Source: Bradyrhizobium sp. CB2312 (GTDB lineage Bacteria > Pseudomonadota > Alphaproteobacteria > Rhizobiales > Xanthobacteraceae). From it: DNA of 64,000 bases. The notes beneath the pieces were generated by a model. That model was not told the DNA's origin. It worked only from the letters and a program-made list of their open reading frames with translations, and did no database searches. Position 1 is the stretch's first letter, and each line of letters starts with the position of its first letter. The position numbers and the translations under genes are program-made. Shown here piece by piece: positions 27,232 to 37,619 of this stretch. The stretch spans positions 7,027,501 to 7,091,500 of the forward strand of contig NZ_CP121668.1 of assembly GCF_029714425.1 (NCBI RefSeq), given 5' to 3'.

Positions 27232-28434
27232 TCAGCCCTTCGGCGGCTGCTTCTCCGACGCCGTCGCCGGCTTGCCCTTGGCGCCGGCGCCAACCACACG
27301 CACCTGATCGCCATCGGAGAGACCATCCGGCGGAGCGGTGATGACGCGGTCATCAGGGGCGATGCCCGAGGCGAGCTCGATCTCGCGGCCGAGATCGCGG
27401 GCGATGGTCACGGTCTTGAACAGCACCTTGTCGTCGGCACCGACGGTCGCAACCCGCAGGCCGCTGCCGTTGAAGATCAGGGCGCTGGCGGGGATGCTGA
27501 GCGGCGCAGTGTCGCGCTGCAGGTTCAGCTTCACGCTGGCATAGCCGCCGGGCATCAGCTCGCCCGAGGAGTTGTCGAGGCCGAGCTGCATCCGCGTGGT
27601 GCCGGAGGCGACGTCGACAGCCTGCGAGGACGCCTCCACCGTGGCCTGGAAGGTACGGTTCGGATATTCCGGCAGCGTGATGATGGCCTTGGCGCCGATC
27701 TTGATCGCCGGCACGTAATTCTGGGGCACGTTGACGTAGACGCGCAGCTTGGTGATGTCGGACACCACGAACATCGCGGGGCCCGAGCCGCCGCCGGCAT
27801 TGATGAGCGCGCCGACGTCGGTGTCGCGCGCGGTGACAACACCGTCGAACGGTGCGGTGATCTTCTTGTAGCCGGCGAGCGCCTCGAGCCGCTCGACATT
27901 GGCCTGTCCCGAATGGACGGCAGCGTTCTTGTTGGAGAGGTCGGCGGTGCGCTCGTCGATCTCCTGCGCGGAGACGAAGTTGGAGGCGACCAGCGTCTTG
28001 CGGCGGTTGAGCGTTGCTTCCGACAGCCTGGCGCTGGCCTGCTGGCTGGCGAGGTCGGCGCGGGCCTGGAGCAGCTGCTGGTCGAGATCGGGCGCCTCGA
28101 TCTCGGCAATCACCTGTCCGGCCTTGACGCGGGCGCCCATGTCGGCGCTCCAGCTCTTCAGGTAACCAGAGACGCGCGCGAAGATCGGGGCGCGGTAATA
28201 GGCCTCCAGCCGGCCCGGCAGATCGATGGTGGCATTAAGGGACTTGGCGTTGGGCAGGGTCACCGCGACGCTGGGAATAGCCTGGTCGTCGGTCCACTCC
28301 TTCAGCTTGGAGCCTTGCTCTTCGCGGGCCCGGATGCCGCTGCCGACGACGAGGCCCGCCGCGATCAGCGCCACCACGCCGAAGATGCCCAGTTTCCGGT
28401 GCGACACCGGGGAGCGAGGTTCAGTGGGCGACAT
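27232..28434 (-). CDS. RND efflux periplasmic adaptor subunit
   Basis: A 400-residue HlyD/AcrA-type membrane-fusion protein: N-terminal membrane anchor (IFGVVALIAAGLVVGSG), barrel-sandwich halves (APIFARVSGYLKSWSADMGARVKAGQVIAEIEAP and ITAPFDGVVTARDTDVGALI), an alpha-hairpin between them (QLLQARADLASQQASARLSEATLNRRKTLV), then beta-barrel and membrane-proximal parts. It links the inner-membrane pump to an outer-membrane channel. ATG 28432-28434 has GGAGAC upstream and overlaps the 3' end of the pump gene by 14 bases. Confidence 0.92.
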   Translation of the reverse strand: MSPTEPRSPVSHRKLGIFGVVALIAAGLVVGSGIRAREEQGSKLKEWTDDQAIPSVAVTLPNAKSLNATIDLPGRLEAYYRAPIFARVSGYLKSWSADMGARVKAGQVIAEIEAPDLDQQLLQARADLASQQASARLSEATLNRRKTLVASNFVSAQEIDERTADLSNKNAAVHSGQANVERLEALAGYKKITAPFDGVVTARDTDVGALINAGGGSGPAMFVVSDITKLRVYVNVPQNYVPAIKIGAKAIITLPEYPNRTFQATVEASSQAVDVASGTTRMQLGLDNSSGELMPGGYASVKLNLQRDTAPLSIPASALIFNGSGLRVATVGADDKVLFKTVTIARDLGREIELASGIAPDDRVITAPPDGLSDGDQVRVVGAGAKGKPATASEKQPPKG

Positions 28435-31400
28435 GCGGTGTCTCCGATGAGGCGGCGGCTTTGGCGCCTTGTTTCTTGTGTACCATACTGAACACCACGG
28501 GAACAAACATCAGCGTGGCGAAAGTTGCAAAGATCAGGCCACCGATCACGGCGCGGCCAAGTGGCGCATTCTGCTCGCCGCCCTCACCCAATCCTAAGGC
28601 CATCGGCGCCATGCCGATGATCATGGCGAGCGCGGTCATCAGCACCGGGCGGAACCGGACGAAGCCGGCCTCCAGCGCAGCCGCGACGGGATCACCGAGT
28701 TCCTCGTAGCGCTCGCGGGCGAAGGAGATCACCAGCACGCTGTTGGCGGTGGCAACGCCCATGCACATGATCGCGCCTGTCAGCGCCGGCACCGACAGCG
28801 TCGTCTCGGTCATGAACAGCATGCAGACGATGCCGGCGAGCGCAGCCGGCAGCGCGGTGATGATCACGAACGGATCGGACCAGGACTGGAAGTTCACGAC
28901 GATCAGGAAGTAGATCAGCACGACGGCGCCAAGCAGGCCGAACAACAGGCCGGTGAAGGCGCTGTTCATGGTCTGCACCTGGCCGAGCAGCACCACCGAG
29001 GAACCCTTCGGCACGTCCTTGGCGGTGTCGGCGATCACCTTTCGGATGTCGGCGGCGACGGCGCCGAGGTCGCGGCCCGAGGTCGTCGCGAAGATCTGCA
29101 CCATCGACTGAATGTCGTATTGCGAGACCACCGCGCTCGAGGTCGAGCGCTTGATGTCGGCGATGCCGCCGAGGATCGGCGACTGGGCGTTGCCTGCTGC
29201 TGTGATCGGCAGGGTCTGCAGCGCGCCGAGCGAGTCGATCTGGTATTGCGGCGTCTGCATCACGATCGAGTAGGACACGCCGTTGTCGGGGTTGAGATAG
29301 TAGGTCGGCGCGACCTGCGAGGAGCCGGCGAGATTGACCACGAGGCTGTTGGTGACGTCGCGCTCGGTCAGGCCGACATATTGCGCGCGGGTGCGGTCGA
29401 CATCGATGTTGAAAGTCGGGTTGTTCGGCGATTGCTGGATGCGCGCGTCCGCAACGCCCGGGATCTTGCGGACCTTGGCCAGCAGGCTGTTGGCGTAGGC
29501 GAAGTTGGCGTTGAGATTGGCACCGCGGATCTGCAGGTCGATCGGCGCCGGCGCGCCGAAATTCAGGATCTGGCTGACGATGTCGGCGGGCAGGAACGCG
29601 AAGCTGACGCCGGGGAACAGGCGCGGCAGCTGCTCGCGCAGAACCTTCACATGCTCCTCGGTCGGCTTGTGGCCTTCCTTCAGCTTGATCTGAATGTCGC
29701 CGTCCTGCGGGCCGATCACGCCGGTGTTGTTGTAGGTCATGTTGATGCCGGAGATCGGCATGCCGATGTTGTCGGTCATGGTGTCGATCTCGCCCGGGAT
29801 CAGCTTGCGCACCGCCTTCTGCACGTCGGCCAGCTGGTTGGCGGTCTCCTCGACACGGGTGCCCACTTGCGTGCGGACATGCATCAGGATGTTGCCGGCA
29901 TCGACGGCCGGGAAGAAGTTGCGTCCGAGGAACGGCACCAGCGCAAAGGACGCGCCGACCACGCAGAGGAAGCCGATCACGAACACCGCACGATGCGCCA
30001 GCGCCATGCCGAGCAGGCCGCGATAGAAGCCGCGAATGCGCTCGAACCGCGCCTCGAAGCCGCGCTGGAACCAGACCAGGGGATTGCGCGACTTCGGTGG
30101 GCCGCCCTCATGATGGACATGCGCCTGCAACAGGTAGTTCGCCAGGGTCGGCACCAGCGTGCGCGACAGGATGAACGACCAGATCATCGCGAACATCACC
30201 GCTTCCGCCATCGGCACGAACAGGAAGCGCGCGACGCCGGTGAGGAAGAACATCGGCACGAACACGATGCAGATGCAGAGCAGCGAGACGAAGGCCGGCG
30301 TCACGATCTGGTTGGCGCCGTCGAGGATCGACTGCTCGACCGGCTTGCCCTGCTCGAGATGGTAGTTGATGTTCTCGATCGTCACGGTCGCGTCGTCGAC
30401 GAGGATGCCGACCGCGAGCGCAAGACCGCCCAGCGTCATGATGTTCAGCGTCTCGCCGATCGCCGACAGCATGATGATGGCGCCCAGCACGGAGAGCGGG
30501 ATCGAGACCGCGATGATGATGGTCGAGCGCCAGCTGCCGAGGAACAACAGGATCATGACGCTGGTCAGCAGCGCCGCGATCACGCCTTCGAAGGCGACGC
30601 CCTCGATCGCGCCACGGACGAACACCGACTGGTCGCCGATGAAGCCGATCTTCAGCGCGTCCGGCAGCTGGTCCTTGACCTCGATCACCTTCTGCTTGAT
30701 GCCGGCGATGATGTCGAGCGTCGAGGTCGCGCCCGCCTTCAGCACCATCATCAGCACGGAGCGGTTGCCGTCGACATGGACGATATTGGTCTGCGGCGGA
30801 TTGCCGTCGCGCACGGTCGCGACGTCGCGCACATAGACCATCGCGCCGTTGACGGTGCGGATCGGCAGATTGCCGAGCTCGTCGATCTTCAGCGGCGAGT
30901 TGTTGAGCTGGATGTTGTACTCGAACTGGCCGATCTTCTGGGTGCCGACCGGCGTGATCAGGTTCTGGGCTGCGAGCGCATTGGCGACGTCCTGGCCCGA
31001 CAGGCCGCGGGCCTGGAGCGCGGTGGGATCGAGGTCGATCTGGACCTGGCGCTGCTTGCCGCCGAACGGATAGGGGATCGCCGCGCCCGGCACGGTGACC
31101 AGCGGCGTGCGCAGCTGGTTGATGCCGATGTCGGCGAGGTTCTGCTCGGTGAGGCCCTCGCCCGACAGCGCCACCTGGATGATCGGCACGGTCGAGGCCG
31201 AATAGTTCAGGATCAAGGGCGGCGTCGCGCCCGGCGGCATCTGCTTGAGCAGCGTCTGCGATATCGCGGTGACCTGCGCGTTGGCGGTGCGGATGTCGAC
31301 GTTCGGCTGGAAGAAGATCTTGATGATGCCGAAGCCGTTATAGGAGTTGGCGGTAATGTGCTCGATGTCGTTGACCGTCGTCGTCAGCGCGCGCTGGAAC

Positions 31401-31600
31401 GGCGTCGTGATGCGGCCGGACATCTGGTCGGGTGGCAGGCCAGTGTACTGCCAGACCACACCGATCACGGGGATGCGGATGTCAGGGAAGATGTCGGTCG
31501 GAGTCCGCAGCGCCGCCAGCGGTCCGATGATCAGGAGCAGGAGCGCGAGCACGACAAACGTGTAGGGTCGGCTCAGGGCAATACGGACCAGAGCAATCAT
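28421..31600 (-). CDS. RND efflux transporter permease
   Basis: A 1059-residue AcrB/MexF/CzcA-superfamily proton antiporter with two six-helix repeats and large periplasmic loops. The N-terminus MIALVRIALSRPYTFVVLALLLLIIGPLAALRTPTDIFPDI is typical. Helix 4 reads GGLALAVGILVDDATVTIENINYHLEQG, with the proton-relay Asp pair, and SWRSTIIIAVSIPLSVLGA is conserved. It resembles drug/organic rather than heavy-metal pumps, though the substrate is unknown. The adaptor follows; no outer-membrane channel gene is nearby, so it probably shares one encoded elsewhere. Confidence 0.94.
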   Translation of the reverse strand: MIALVRIALSRPYTFVVLALLLLIIGPLAALRTPTDIFPDIRIPVIGVVWQYTGLPPDQMSGRITTPFQRALTTTVNDIEHITANSYNGFGIIKIFFQPNVDIRTANAQVTAISQTLLKQMPPGATPPLILNYSASTVPIIQVALSGEGLTEQNLADIGINQLRTPLVTVPGAAIPYPFGGKQRQVQIDLDPTALQARGLSGQDVANALAAQNLITPVGTQKIGQFEYNIQLNNSPLKIDELGNLPIRTVNGAMVYVRDVATVRDGNPPQTNIVHVDGNRSVLMMVLKAGATSTLDIIAGIKQKVIEVKDQLPDALKIGFIGDQSVFVRGAIEGVAFEGVIAALLTSVMILLFLGSWRSTIIIAVSIPLSVLGAIIMLSAIGETLNIMTLGGLALAVGILVDDATVTIENINYHLEQGKPVEQSILDGANQIVTPAFVSLLCICIVFVPMFFLTGVARFLFVPMAEAVMFAMIWSFILSRTLVPTLANYLLQAHVHHEGGPPKSRNPLVWFQRGFEARFERIRGFYRGLLGMALAHRAVFVIGFLCVVGASFALVPFLGRNFFPAVDAGNILMHVRTQVGTRVEETANQLADVQKAVRKLIPGEIDTMTDNIGMPISGINMTYNNTGVIGPQDGDIQIKLKEGHKPTEEHVKVLREQLPRLFPGVSFAFLPADIVSQILNFGAPAPIDLQIRGANLNANFAYANSLLAKVRKIPGVADARIQQSPNNPTFNIDVDRTRAQYVGLTERDVTNSLVVNLAGSSQVAPTYYLNPDNGVSYSIVMQTPQYQIDSLGALQTLPITAAGNAQSPILGGIADIKRSTSSAVVSQYDIQSMVQIFATTSGRDLGAVAADIRKVIADTAKDVPKGSSVVLLGQVQTMNSAFTGLLFGLLGAVVLIYFLIVVNFQSWSDPFVIITALPAALAGIVCMLFMTETTLSVPALTGAIMCMGVATANSVLVISFARERYEELGDPVAAALEAGFVRFRPVLMTALAMIIGMAPMALGLGEGGEQNAPLGRAVIGGLIFATFATLMFVPVVFSMVHKKQGAKAAASSETPHVAH

Positions 31601-31675
31601 TCGTCAGGCAATTCCAGGTCGAGCGAGGATTACGGAATCCGCCCCATGGGGACCCCTTTCCCGTTTACCCGAGCA

Positions 31676-31701
31676 CCGCCGGAAACGCTAATCTCCGGCG
31701 G
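31676..31701. terminator. Hairpin between chemoreceptor and efflux genes
   Basis: CCGCCGGA (31676-31683) pairs with TCCGGCGG (31694-31701) around a 10-base loop, within the 168-base gap between the chemoreceptor stop and the efflux-pump start. There is no T-run. It is a possible weak terminator for the chemoreceptor transcript. Confidence 0.3.
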
Positions 31702-31768
31702 CCGTCCTGCATTCACTTCCCTGCTACCGCACTGCGAAATCAACATCGCAGCCATGCAGACGGACGCC

Positions 31769-33463
31769 TCAGGCGACGCGAACGTTGGTCAGGAACTTGC
31801 TGACCTCGGTCTTGAGCCGGTTGGAATCGCGCGACAGCATCTGCGCCGCCGACAGGACTTGTGAGGACGCCGAGCCGGTCTCCGAGGCGCCGCGCTGAAC
31901 GTCGCTGACGTTGGAGGAGACCTGCTGGGTGCCGTGGGCCGCTTCCTGCACGTTGCGGGCGATCTCCTGGGTCGCCGCGCCCTGCTGCTCCACGGCCGCC
32001 GCGATGGTGGAGGATATCTCCGACAGCCGCGCGATGGTGCCGCTGATTTCGCTGATGGCGCTGACCGATTCCTGGGTCGCCGCCTGGATCCCGCCGATCT
32101 GCTGGCCGATCTCGCCGGTCGCCTTGGCCGTCTGCTCGGCCAGCGCCTTGACCTCGGAAGCGACCACCGCGAAGCCGCGGCCGGCCTCGCCGGCCCGCGC
32201 CGCCTCGATAGTGGCATTCAGTGCCAGGAGATTGGTCTGCCCTGCGATGGCATTGATGAGCTCGACGACGTCGCCGATCCGCGATGCGGCGCGCGACAAT
32301 TCGCTGACCCGCTCGGTGGTGGCGTGCGCCTGGCTGACCGCCTCGCCGGCGATGCGGGCGGAATCCTGCACCTGGCGGCTGATCTCGCTCACCGAGGACG
32401 ACATCTCCTCGGCCGCAGAGGCCACCGAATGGACGTTGGTGGAGGCCCGTTCGGAGCCGGAGGCGACGGCCGTCGCCAGATCCTGCGCGCGGCCTGCGGT
32501 CGAGGACAGCGTCGAGGCCGAAGCCTCGAGCTCGGTCGCGGCCGAGGATACGGTCTCGACGATCTCGCCGATCGCCGCCTCGAAGCCGTCGGCGAGCTTG
32601 GTCATGTCGGTCTTGCGCTGCGCCTCGGCACGACGCTGCACCGCCTGCACCTCGTCACGGCTGAAGCGGATGATGGTCTGGACGGTCTGGAGGTTGCGCA
32701 GCGCCTCGCCGATCTCGTCGTCGCGCTCGATGTTGATGCGGTTGTCGAGCTTGTCCTGCACGAGGTTGACCAGCGTGTCGTTGAGATGCTGCATCGGCCC
32801 CTGGATCGCCCGCATCGTCGCAAGGCCGGCGAAGCCGGCGATGGCAGCGCCGATGACGGCTAGCAGCGACAGGATCAGGCTGGTCGAACCGCCGGTGGAG
32901 AGCGCACCACCGGCGCCGAGTGCGAGCATGAACAGCGCCTGGAGCGCCATCGTCGTGACAAGACGCGCCTTCAGCGTGCCGGTGAAGACGCTGAAGCGGT
33001 CGAGCAGCGAGCGGCGGCGGATGATGCCGGCATCGATGCGATAGCCATGCGGCTTCTTCTCGCGGATCGCGGCGTAGACCTCTTCGGCGAGCTTGCGCTG
33101 GTCGGCCGGCAGCCTGGTGCGGATCGAGGTGTAACCCTTGACCTGCCCGTTCTCACGGATCGGAGATGCCGTCGCCAGCACCCAGTAGAAGTCGCCGTTC
33201 TTGCGGCGGTTCTTCACCGCGCCGAGCCATGGCTTGCCGGCCTTCAGCGTGTCCCAGAGATTGTCGAATGCCTCCGGCGGCATGTCGGGGTGACGGACGA
33301 TGTTGTGCGGCTGGCCCATGAGCTCCGCCGACGTGAAGCCGGCGGCCGCGATGAAGTCCTCGTTGAAATAGGTGAGCTTGCCCTTGAGGTCGGTGCGCGA
33401 GACGATCAGCGTCTCGTCGCTGACCGGATATTCGGTGTCGGTGACAGGAAGATTCTTGCGCAT
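31769..33463 (-). CDS. PAS-containing methyl-accepting chemotaxis protein, Aer-like
   Basis: A 564-residue transducer. Residues about 15-120 form a PAS domain with the Aer signature ([51 protein letters not shown]), which in Aer holds FAD and senses redox or energy state. Then come two hydrophobic segments about 170-220, a HAMP-like region about 225-280, and the cytoplasmic signalling domain with [35 protein letters not shown]. There is no periplasmic sensor. The last 260 or so residues are almost the same as in the next gene, 33698-35389. Confidence 0.93.
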   Translation of the reverse strand: MRKNLPVTDTEYPVSDETLIVSRTDLKGKLTYFNEDFIAAAGFTSAELMGQPHNIVRHPDMPPEAFDNLWDTLKAGKPWLGAVKNRRKNGDFYWVLATASPIRENGQVKGYTSIRTRLPADQRKLAEEVYAAIREKKPHGYRIDAGIIRRRSLLDRFSVFTGTLKARLVTTMALQALFMLALGAGGALSTGGSTSLILSLLAVIGAAIAGFAGLATMRAIQGPMQHLNDTLVNLVQDKLDNRINIERDDEIGEALRNLQTVQTIIRFSRDEVQAVQRRAEAQRKTDMTKLADGFEAAIGEIVETVSSAATELEASASTLSSTAGRAQDLATAVASGSERASTNVHSVASAAEEMSSSVSEISRQVQDSARIAGEAVSQAHATTERVSELSRAASRIGDVVELINAIAGQTNLLALNATIEAARAGEAGRGFAVVASEVKALAEQTAKATGEIGQQIGGIQAATQESVSAISEISGTIARLSEISSTIAAAVEQQGAATQEIARNVQEAAHGTQQVSSNVSDVQRGASETGSASSQVLSAAQMLSRDSNRLKTEVSKFLTNVRVA

Positions 33464-33637
33464 CGGCCCCCCAGAGCAAGCTTCGGTATGGACTCATTCC
33501 AACCGGGGCTGCCGCCATGCGAGACCGCCCGCGCGCAACTCTCGTAAATCGAATTTAACCATCGATGAAGCGGCGCACCCGTACGATTACGGATCATCCG
33601 ACACGACGCTACCTTGAGACGACATCATGCGACCGCC

Positions 33638-33671
33638 AAAAGAAAACGGGCGGCGCTCGCGGCGCCGCCCG
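33638..33671 (-). terminator. Rho-independent terminator of the second chemoreceptor gene
   Basis: On the minus strand, a GC-rich stem (CGGGCGGCGC with GCGCCGCCCG, 33647-33671) is followed directly by a TTTTCTTTT tract (33638-33646). It starts 27 bases after the stop of the gene at 33698-35389. This is the clearest intrinsic terminator in the window. Confidence 0.85.
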
Positions 33672-33697
33672 TTCGTCGATGGATGTCCGGTCGCGAT

Positions 33698-35389
33698 TTA
33701 CGCTGCGCGGACGTTGGTCAGGAACTTGCTGACCTCGGTCTTGAGCCGGTTTGAATCGTTGGACAGCATCTGCGCCGCCGACAGCACCTGCGAGGAGGCG
33801 GTGCCGGTCTCGGTCGCGCCGCGCTGCACGTCGGTGATGTTCGACGAAACCTGCTGGGTGCCCTGCGCCGCTTGCTGGACGTTGCGGGCGATCTCCTGGG
33901 TCGCTGCGCCCTGCTCTTCCACCGCAGCCGCGATCGCCGACGAAATCTCCGAGAGGCGCTCGATGGTCGAGGAGATCTCCTTGATCGCGCCGACCGAGTC
34001 GTTGGTCGCCGCCTGGATGCCCGAAATCTGCTGGCCGATCTCGCCGGTCGCCTTCGCGGTCTGCTCGGCCAGCGCCTTCACCTCCGAGGCCACCACGGCG
34101 AAGCCGCGGCCGGCTTCACCGGCGCGCGCCGCCTCGATCGTGGCGTTCAGCGCCAGCAGGTTGGTCTGGCCGGCGATGGTGTTGATCAGCTCGACGACGT
34201 CGCCGATGCGGGATGCCGCCTTGGAGAGCTCGCTGACGCGCTCGGTGGTGGCACGGGCCTGCCCGACGGCGTCGCCCGCCATCCGCGCCGATTCCTGCAC
34301 CTGACGGCTGATCTCGCCGACCGACGAGGCCATCTCCTCGGTCGCCGAGGCCACCGACTGCACGTTGGTCGAGGCTTCCTCTGAAGCTCCGGCAACGGTG
34401 GTCGCGAGCCGCTGCGAGCGATCGGCGGTCGAGGTCAGCGTCGAGGCTGAAGCCTCTAACTGGGTCGAGGCCGACGACACGGTCTGGACGATCTCGCCGA
34501 TCATGGATTCGAATTCGCGGGTGATGTTGTCGACGCGGCGGCCGCGCTCGATCTTGGCCTCGGCGTCGGCGGCGGCAGCCTCGTCGGCGGCCTTCTTGGC
34601 GATGAGGGCCTCCTTGAAGATCTGGAGCACGTCGGCCATGGCGCCGATCTCGGTCTTCTCGCCGCGATGCGGGACCTCGGCGGAGAGGTCACCCTTGCCC
34701 AGCGCCTGCATCGGCAGGGTGATCGAGTTGATGCCGCTGGAGACGTCGTGGACGAGATAGAAGCCGACGCCGATACCGACGATGACGGCGGCGCCGAGGA
34801 TGATCGAAAGCAGCATGAACGCAAAGGAATAGCTGCTGTCCGCGTCCCGGGCAGCCTGATCGCCACCTTTGGTGTTGAGATCGATGTCCTTGCGCAGAAC
34901 CTCGTCGGACTGGATACCGATCTTGTTGGCGGTCTTGACGTTCAGCTCATGCGACTCGTGCGGAACCTTGCCGACCTCCTTGCGCGACAATGCAAAAACC
35001 TCGTCGGCGCCCTTCTTGTAGTCGTCCCACAGCTTGGACCATTCGGTGTAGAGCGCCCGCTCCTCCGGCGAGGTGATCATGGTCTCGTAGGTCTGGCGGG
35101 CCTTGGCCAGGGCCTCGCTGGTTGTGACCGCGATCTTTTCCATCGCGAGCTTTTCTTCCATGGTCTCGGCCAGCATGTGCTCGCGGACCACGCTGCGATA
35201 GGTGATGACCGAGGCCCGAAGCTCGCCCAGCACCCGCACGCTCGGCATCCAGCTCGTCGTGATATCGACCGTGTTGGCGTTCATCGACCGCATCTTCATG
35301 ACGGCGAGCAGGCCCATGCCGGCCATCGCGACCAGCAGGAACGCCACGACACTGATGATCTTGGCGCGAATGGAAATCTTGGCGAGCAT
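33698..35389 (-). CDS. Methyl-accepting chemotaxis protein with four-helix-bundle sensor
   Basis: A 563-residue transmembrane chemoreceptor. TM1 lies at about 8-30 ([23 protein letters not shown]), then a periplasmic four-helix-bundle (4HB_MCP) region to about 190, TM2 ([25 protein letters not shown]), HAMP, and a signalling domain with the hairpin tip [26 protein letters not shown] 35387-35389 is chosen because it directly precedes TM1 and AAGAGACC lies upstream. The ligand is unknown. It has its own terminator, so it is transcribed apart from the PAS receptor. Confidence 0.94.
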   Translation of the reverse strand: MLAKISIRAKIISVVAFLLVAMAGMGLLAVMKMRSMNANTVDITTSWMPSVRVLGELRASVITYRSVVREHMLAETMEEKLAMEKIAVTTSEALAKARQTYETMITSPEERALYTEWSKLWDDYKKGADEVFALSRKEVGKVPHESHELNVKTANKIGIQSDEVLRKDIDLNTKGGDQAARDADSSYSFAFMLLSIILGAAVIVGIGVGFYLVHDVSSGINSITLPMQALGKGDLSAEVPHRGEKTEIGAMADVLQIFKEALIAKKAADEAAAADAEAKIERGRRVDNITREFESMIGEIVQTVSSASTQLEASASTLTSTADRSQRLATTVAGASEEASTNVQSVASATEEMASSVGEISRQVQESARMAGDAVGQARATTERVSELSKAASRIGDVVELINTIAGQTNLLALNATIEAARAGEAGRGFAVVASEVKALAEQTAKATGEIGQQISGIQAATNDSVGAIKEISSTIERLSEISSAIAAAVEEQGAATQEIARNVQQAAQGTQQVSSNITDVQRGATETGTASSQVLSAAQMLSNDSNRLKTEVSKFLTNVRAA

Positions 35390-35554
35390 AAGCGGTCTCT
35401 TTGCGTTGGCGCGGCGGCGCGTCCGGAAATGATCATCAACCAAACGATGCGGCGCCGATATCCAACAACAAAGCGACTGAGCAGTTGTTAACTACGACTC
35501 CGCACAAGTACGGAAGCCGAAAGAAATGAATGAGGGGCTAAGAATGCTCTGCGC

Positions 35555-36829
35555 TCAGCGCATGAGCCTAAGCGCATCCGAGAAAAACTCCGCGCCGCCG
35601 AAATTTCCGGACTTCAGCGCGAGCAGCATGTCGCCACCAGCACCGACCGCGCGCAGCACCGGAACGCCAGCGGCAATTTCTACTCCTACGAGAAATCCGG
35701 GAATCTTCAACCGATCAACGACCGCGCCGGATGTCTCGCCACCGGCAACCACCAAGCGCCGTATACCTGATTTCACAAGGCTTTCGGCGATGTCGGCCAT
35801 CGTCTGCTCGATGGCATGGCCCGCCGCGTCGCGGCCGTGACGCGCCTGAAGCGCGGCGACCTGATCCGGTGTCGAGCTCGATGCGATCAGCACCGGACCT
35901 TCGGCCAGTCGCGGCCTTGCCCAGTCCAGCGCACGCTGGGCTTCACCCGCTCCCGTAAGAATACGGTCCGGATCGAGATGCAACACCGGCATGACACGTT
36001 CGGCATTCGCGATCTGCTGAAGCGTCGCCTGCGAGCAGCTTCCGGCAAGGCAGGCCGCCGGTCCGCCGACAGCCGCGCCGGTCTCTGCGCCCGTCGCGGC
36101 CGATTTGACCTTGCCCGTCGACACCAGCGCCCGCGCCAGCCCAAGGCCGATGCCGGAGGCGCCGACCGACAGCCGATGTCCGGCGGCGACGAGACCGATG
36201 GTCTCGAGATCGCGGTCGAACACGGCGTCGATGATCGCAGCGCCGATGCCCTTGCCCGCGAGCTCGGCCAGCCGCGCCCGCACAGCGTCCGCGCCGCGCG
36301 TGACGGTGGCGAGATCGACCAGGCCGATTTGCGTCCGGCTCTGGCGCGCCAGCACGCGCACCAGGTTGGAATCGTGCATCGGGTTGAGCGGATGGTCCTT
36401 CAGCGGGCTCTCGTTCAGCGGCACCGCGCCGACGAAGAGGTTGCCCTGATAGACGGTGCGGCCGGTCTCGGGGAATGCCGGCGTCACCAGCACGACGGCC
36501 TCGCCACTATCGGCGCGGAGTGCATCCATCACCGGGCCGATATTGCCGGCGTCGGTGGAATCGAAGGTCGAGCAGATCTTGAACAGCACATGGCTCGCGC
36601 CGCGGCTCCGCAGCCATGTCTCCGCCGCGCACGAGCGCGCTACGGCAAGGCCGGCCTCGATCGAGCGGCTCTTCAGCGACACCACGACGGCATCGACATC
36701 GGGGAGCGCGAGGTCGTCGGCGGGCACGCCGATGGTCTGCACCGTGCGCAGGCCCCCGCGCGTCAGCGTGTTGGCGAGATCGGACGCGCCCGTATAGTCG
36801 TCGGCGATGCAGCCAAGCGAAAGCGTCAC
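35555..36829 (-). CDS. otnK: 3-oxo-tetronate kinase
   Basis: A 424-residue four-carbon acid sugar kinase (DUF1537). The N-terminal domain opens with CIADDYTGASDLANTL and the C-terminal nucleotide-binding domain has LVVAGGETSGAVV and AVGAGGDMLLALKSGNFGG. It phosphorylates 3-oxo-tetronate at O4 in the L-threonate/D-erythronate catabolic route. Its start overlaps the upstream otnI stop by 4 bases, and it is the last gene of the ltnD-otnI-otnK operon. Confidence 0.92.
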   Translation of the reverse strand: MTLSLGCIADDYTGASDLANTLTRGGLRTVQTIGVPADDLALPDVDAVVVSLKSRSIEAGLAVARSCAAETWLRSRGASHVLFKICSTFDSTDAGNIGPVMDALRADSGEAVVLVTPAFPETGRTVYQGNLFVGAVPLNESPLKDHPLNPMHDSNLVRVLARQSRTQIGLVDLATVTRGADAVRARLAELAGKGIGAAIIDAVFDRDLETIGLVAAGHRLSVGASGIGLGLARALVSTGKVKSAATGAETGAAVGGPAACLAGSCSQATLQQIANAERVMPVLHLDPDRILTGAGEAQRALDWARPRLAEGPVLIASSSTPDQVAALQARHGRDAAGHAIEQTMADIAESLVKSGIRRLVVAGGETSGAVVDRLKIPGFLVGVEIAAGVPVLRAVGAGGDMLLALKSGNFGGAEFFSDALRLMR

Positions 36830-37608
36830 GGCTTCCCTCCAACGTAAGGCTTGAACCAGGCGAGCCCATCGGTGGTCTTGCCGCGCGGATTGTATTCGCA
36901 GCCGACGAAGCCGGGATAGCCGAGCCGGTCGAGCTCCTCGAACAGGAACGGATAGTTCAGCTCCTCGCCGTCGGGCTCGTTGCGCGAGGGGATGCTGGCG
37001 ATCTGGACGTGGCCGATGATCGGCATCATCTCGCGCAGCCGCATGGTGACGTCGCCATGGATGATCTGGCAGTGATAGATGTCGAACTGGAGTTTCAGGT
37101 TCGGAAGCCTCAGCTCCTGGATCAGGTCGCGGGCGAAGCCGAAATCGTTGAGGAAGTAGCCGGGCACGTTGCGGGCGTTGATCGGCTCGATCACGACGTC
37201 GATGCCATGCGGTGCGAAGAACTCCGCGGCCCAGGCCACGGATTTGTAGAACGCCTCGATCGCGACCCGCTCGCCGCGATTGGCGATGCCGGCCATCAGG
37301 TGCAGACGCTTCACGCCGGTTGCCTTGGCGTAAGGCAGCGCGGTCTCCAGGCCCGCCTTGAGATCATTGAACCGCGCCGGCAGCGCCGCAAAGCCCTTCT
37401 CGCCCGCATTCCAGTCACCCGGCGGCAGGTTGAACAGCGCCTGGGTCAGGCCGTTGCGCTTGAGCCGCTCGCCGACGGCCTCGGCCGGATGCTCGTAGGG
37501 AAAGAGGAACTCGACCGCGGTGAAGCCTGCTTGCGCGGCGGCGTCGAAGCGATCGAGGAACGGCACCTCGGTGAACATCATCGAGAGGTTGGCGGCGAAA
37601 CGGGGCAT
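36826..37608 (-). CDS. otnI: 2-oxo-tetronate isomerase (hydroxypyruvate isomerase family)
   Basis: A 260-residue TIM-barrel protein. It begins MPRFAANLSMMFTEVPFLDRFDAAAQAGFTAVEFLFPYEHP and carries the metal-binding acids in VIEPINARNVPGYFLND, LQFDIYHCQI and VGCEYNPRGKT. In the threonate/erythronate pathway the OtnI branch of this family interconverts 2-oxo- and 3-oxo-tetronate. The assignment over hydroxypyruvate isomerase rests on its place between ltnD and otnK. Confidence 0.9.
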   Translation of the reverse strand: MPRFAANLSMMFTEVPFLDRFDAAAQAGFTAVEFLFPYEHPAEAVGERLKRNGLTQALFNLPPGDWNAGEKGFAALPARFNDLKAGLETALPYAKATGVKRLHLMAGIANRGERVAIEAFYKSVAWAAEFFAPHGIDVVIEPINARNVPGYFLNDFGFARDLIQELRLPNLKLQFDIYHCQIIHGDVTMRLREMMPIIGHVQIASIPSRNEPDGEELNYPFLFEELDRLGYPGFVGCEYNPRGKTTDGLAWFKPYVGGKP

Positions 37609-37619
37609 TGGAGATCCTC

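Noticed and set aside
27232..31600. Heavy-metal (CzcA) efflux assignment for the RND pair
   Set aside because: The pump lacks a clear heavy-metal motif, and its sequence looks closer to organic-compound pumps; the substrate is left open.
29120..31864. 914-codon open frame antisense to the RND pump gene
   Set aside because: Its composition is dominated by Arg, Ala, Asp and His, with no recognisable domain, and it mirrors a clear 1059-residue pump. Long antisense frames are expected in high-GC DNA. The same reasoning removes the frames at 734-1993 and 2057-3769 opposite ppc.
36826..37608. Assignment of otnI as hydroxypyruvate isomerase
   Set aside because: The fold is shared, but operon position between ltnD and otnK fits 2-oxo-tetronate isomerase better.
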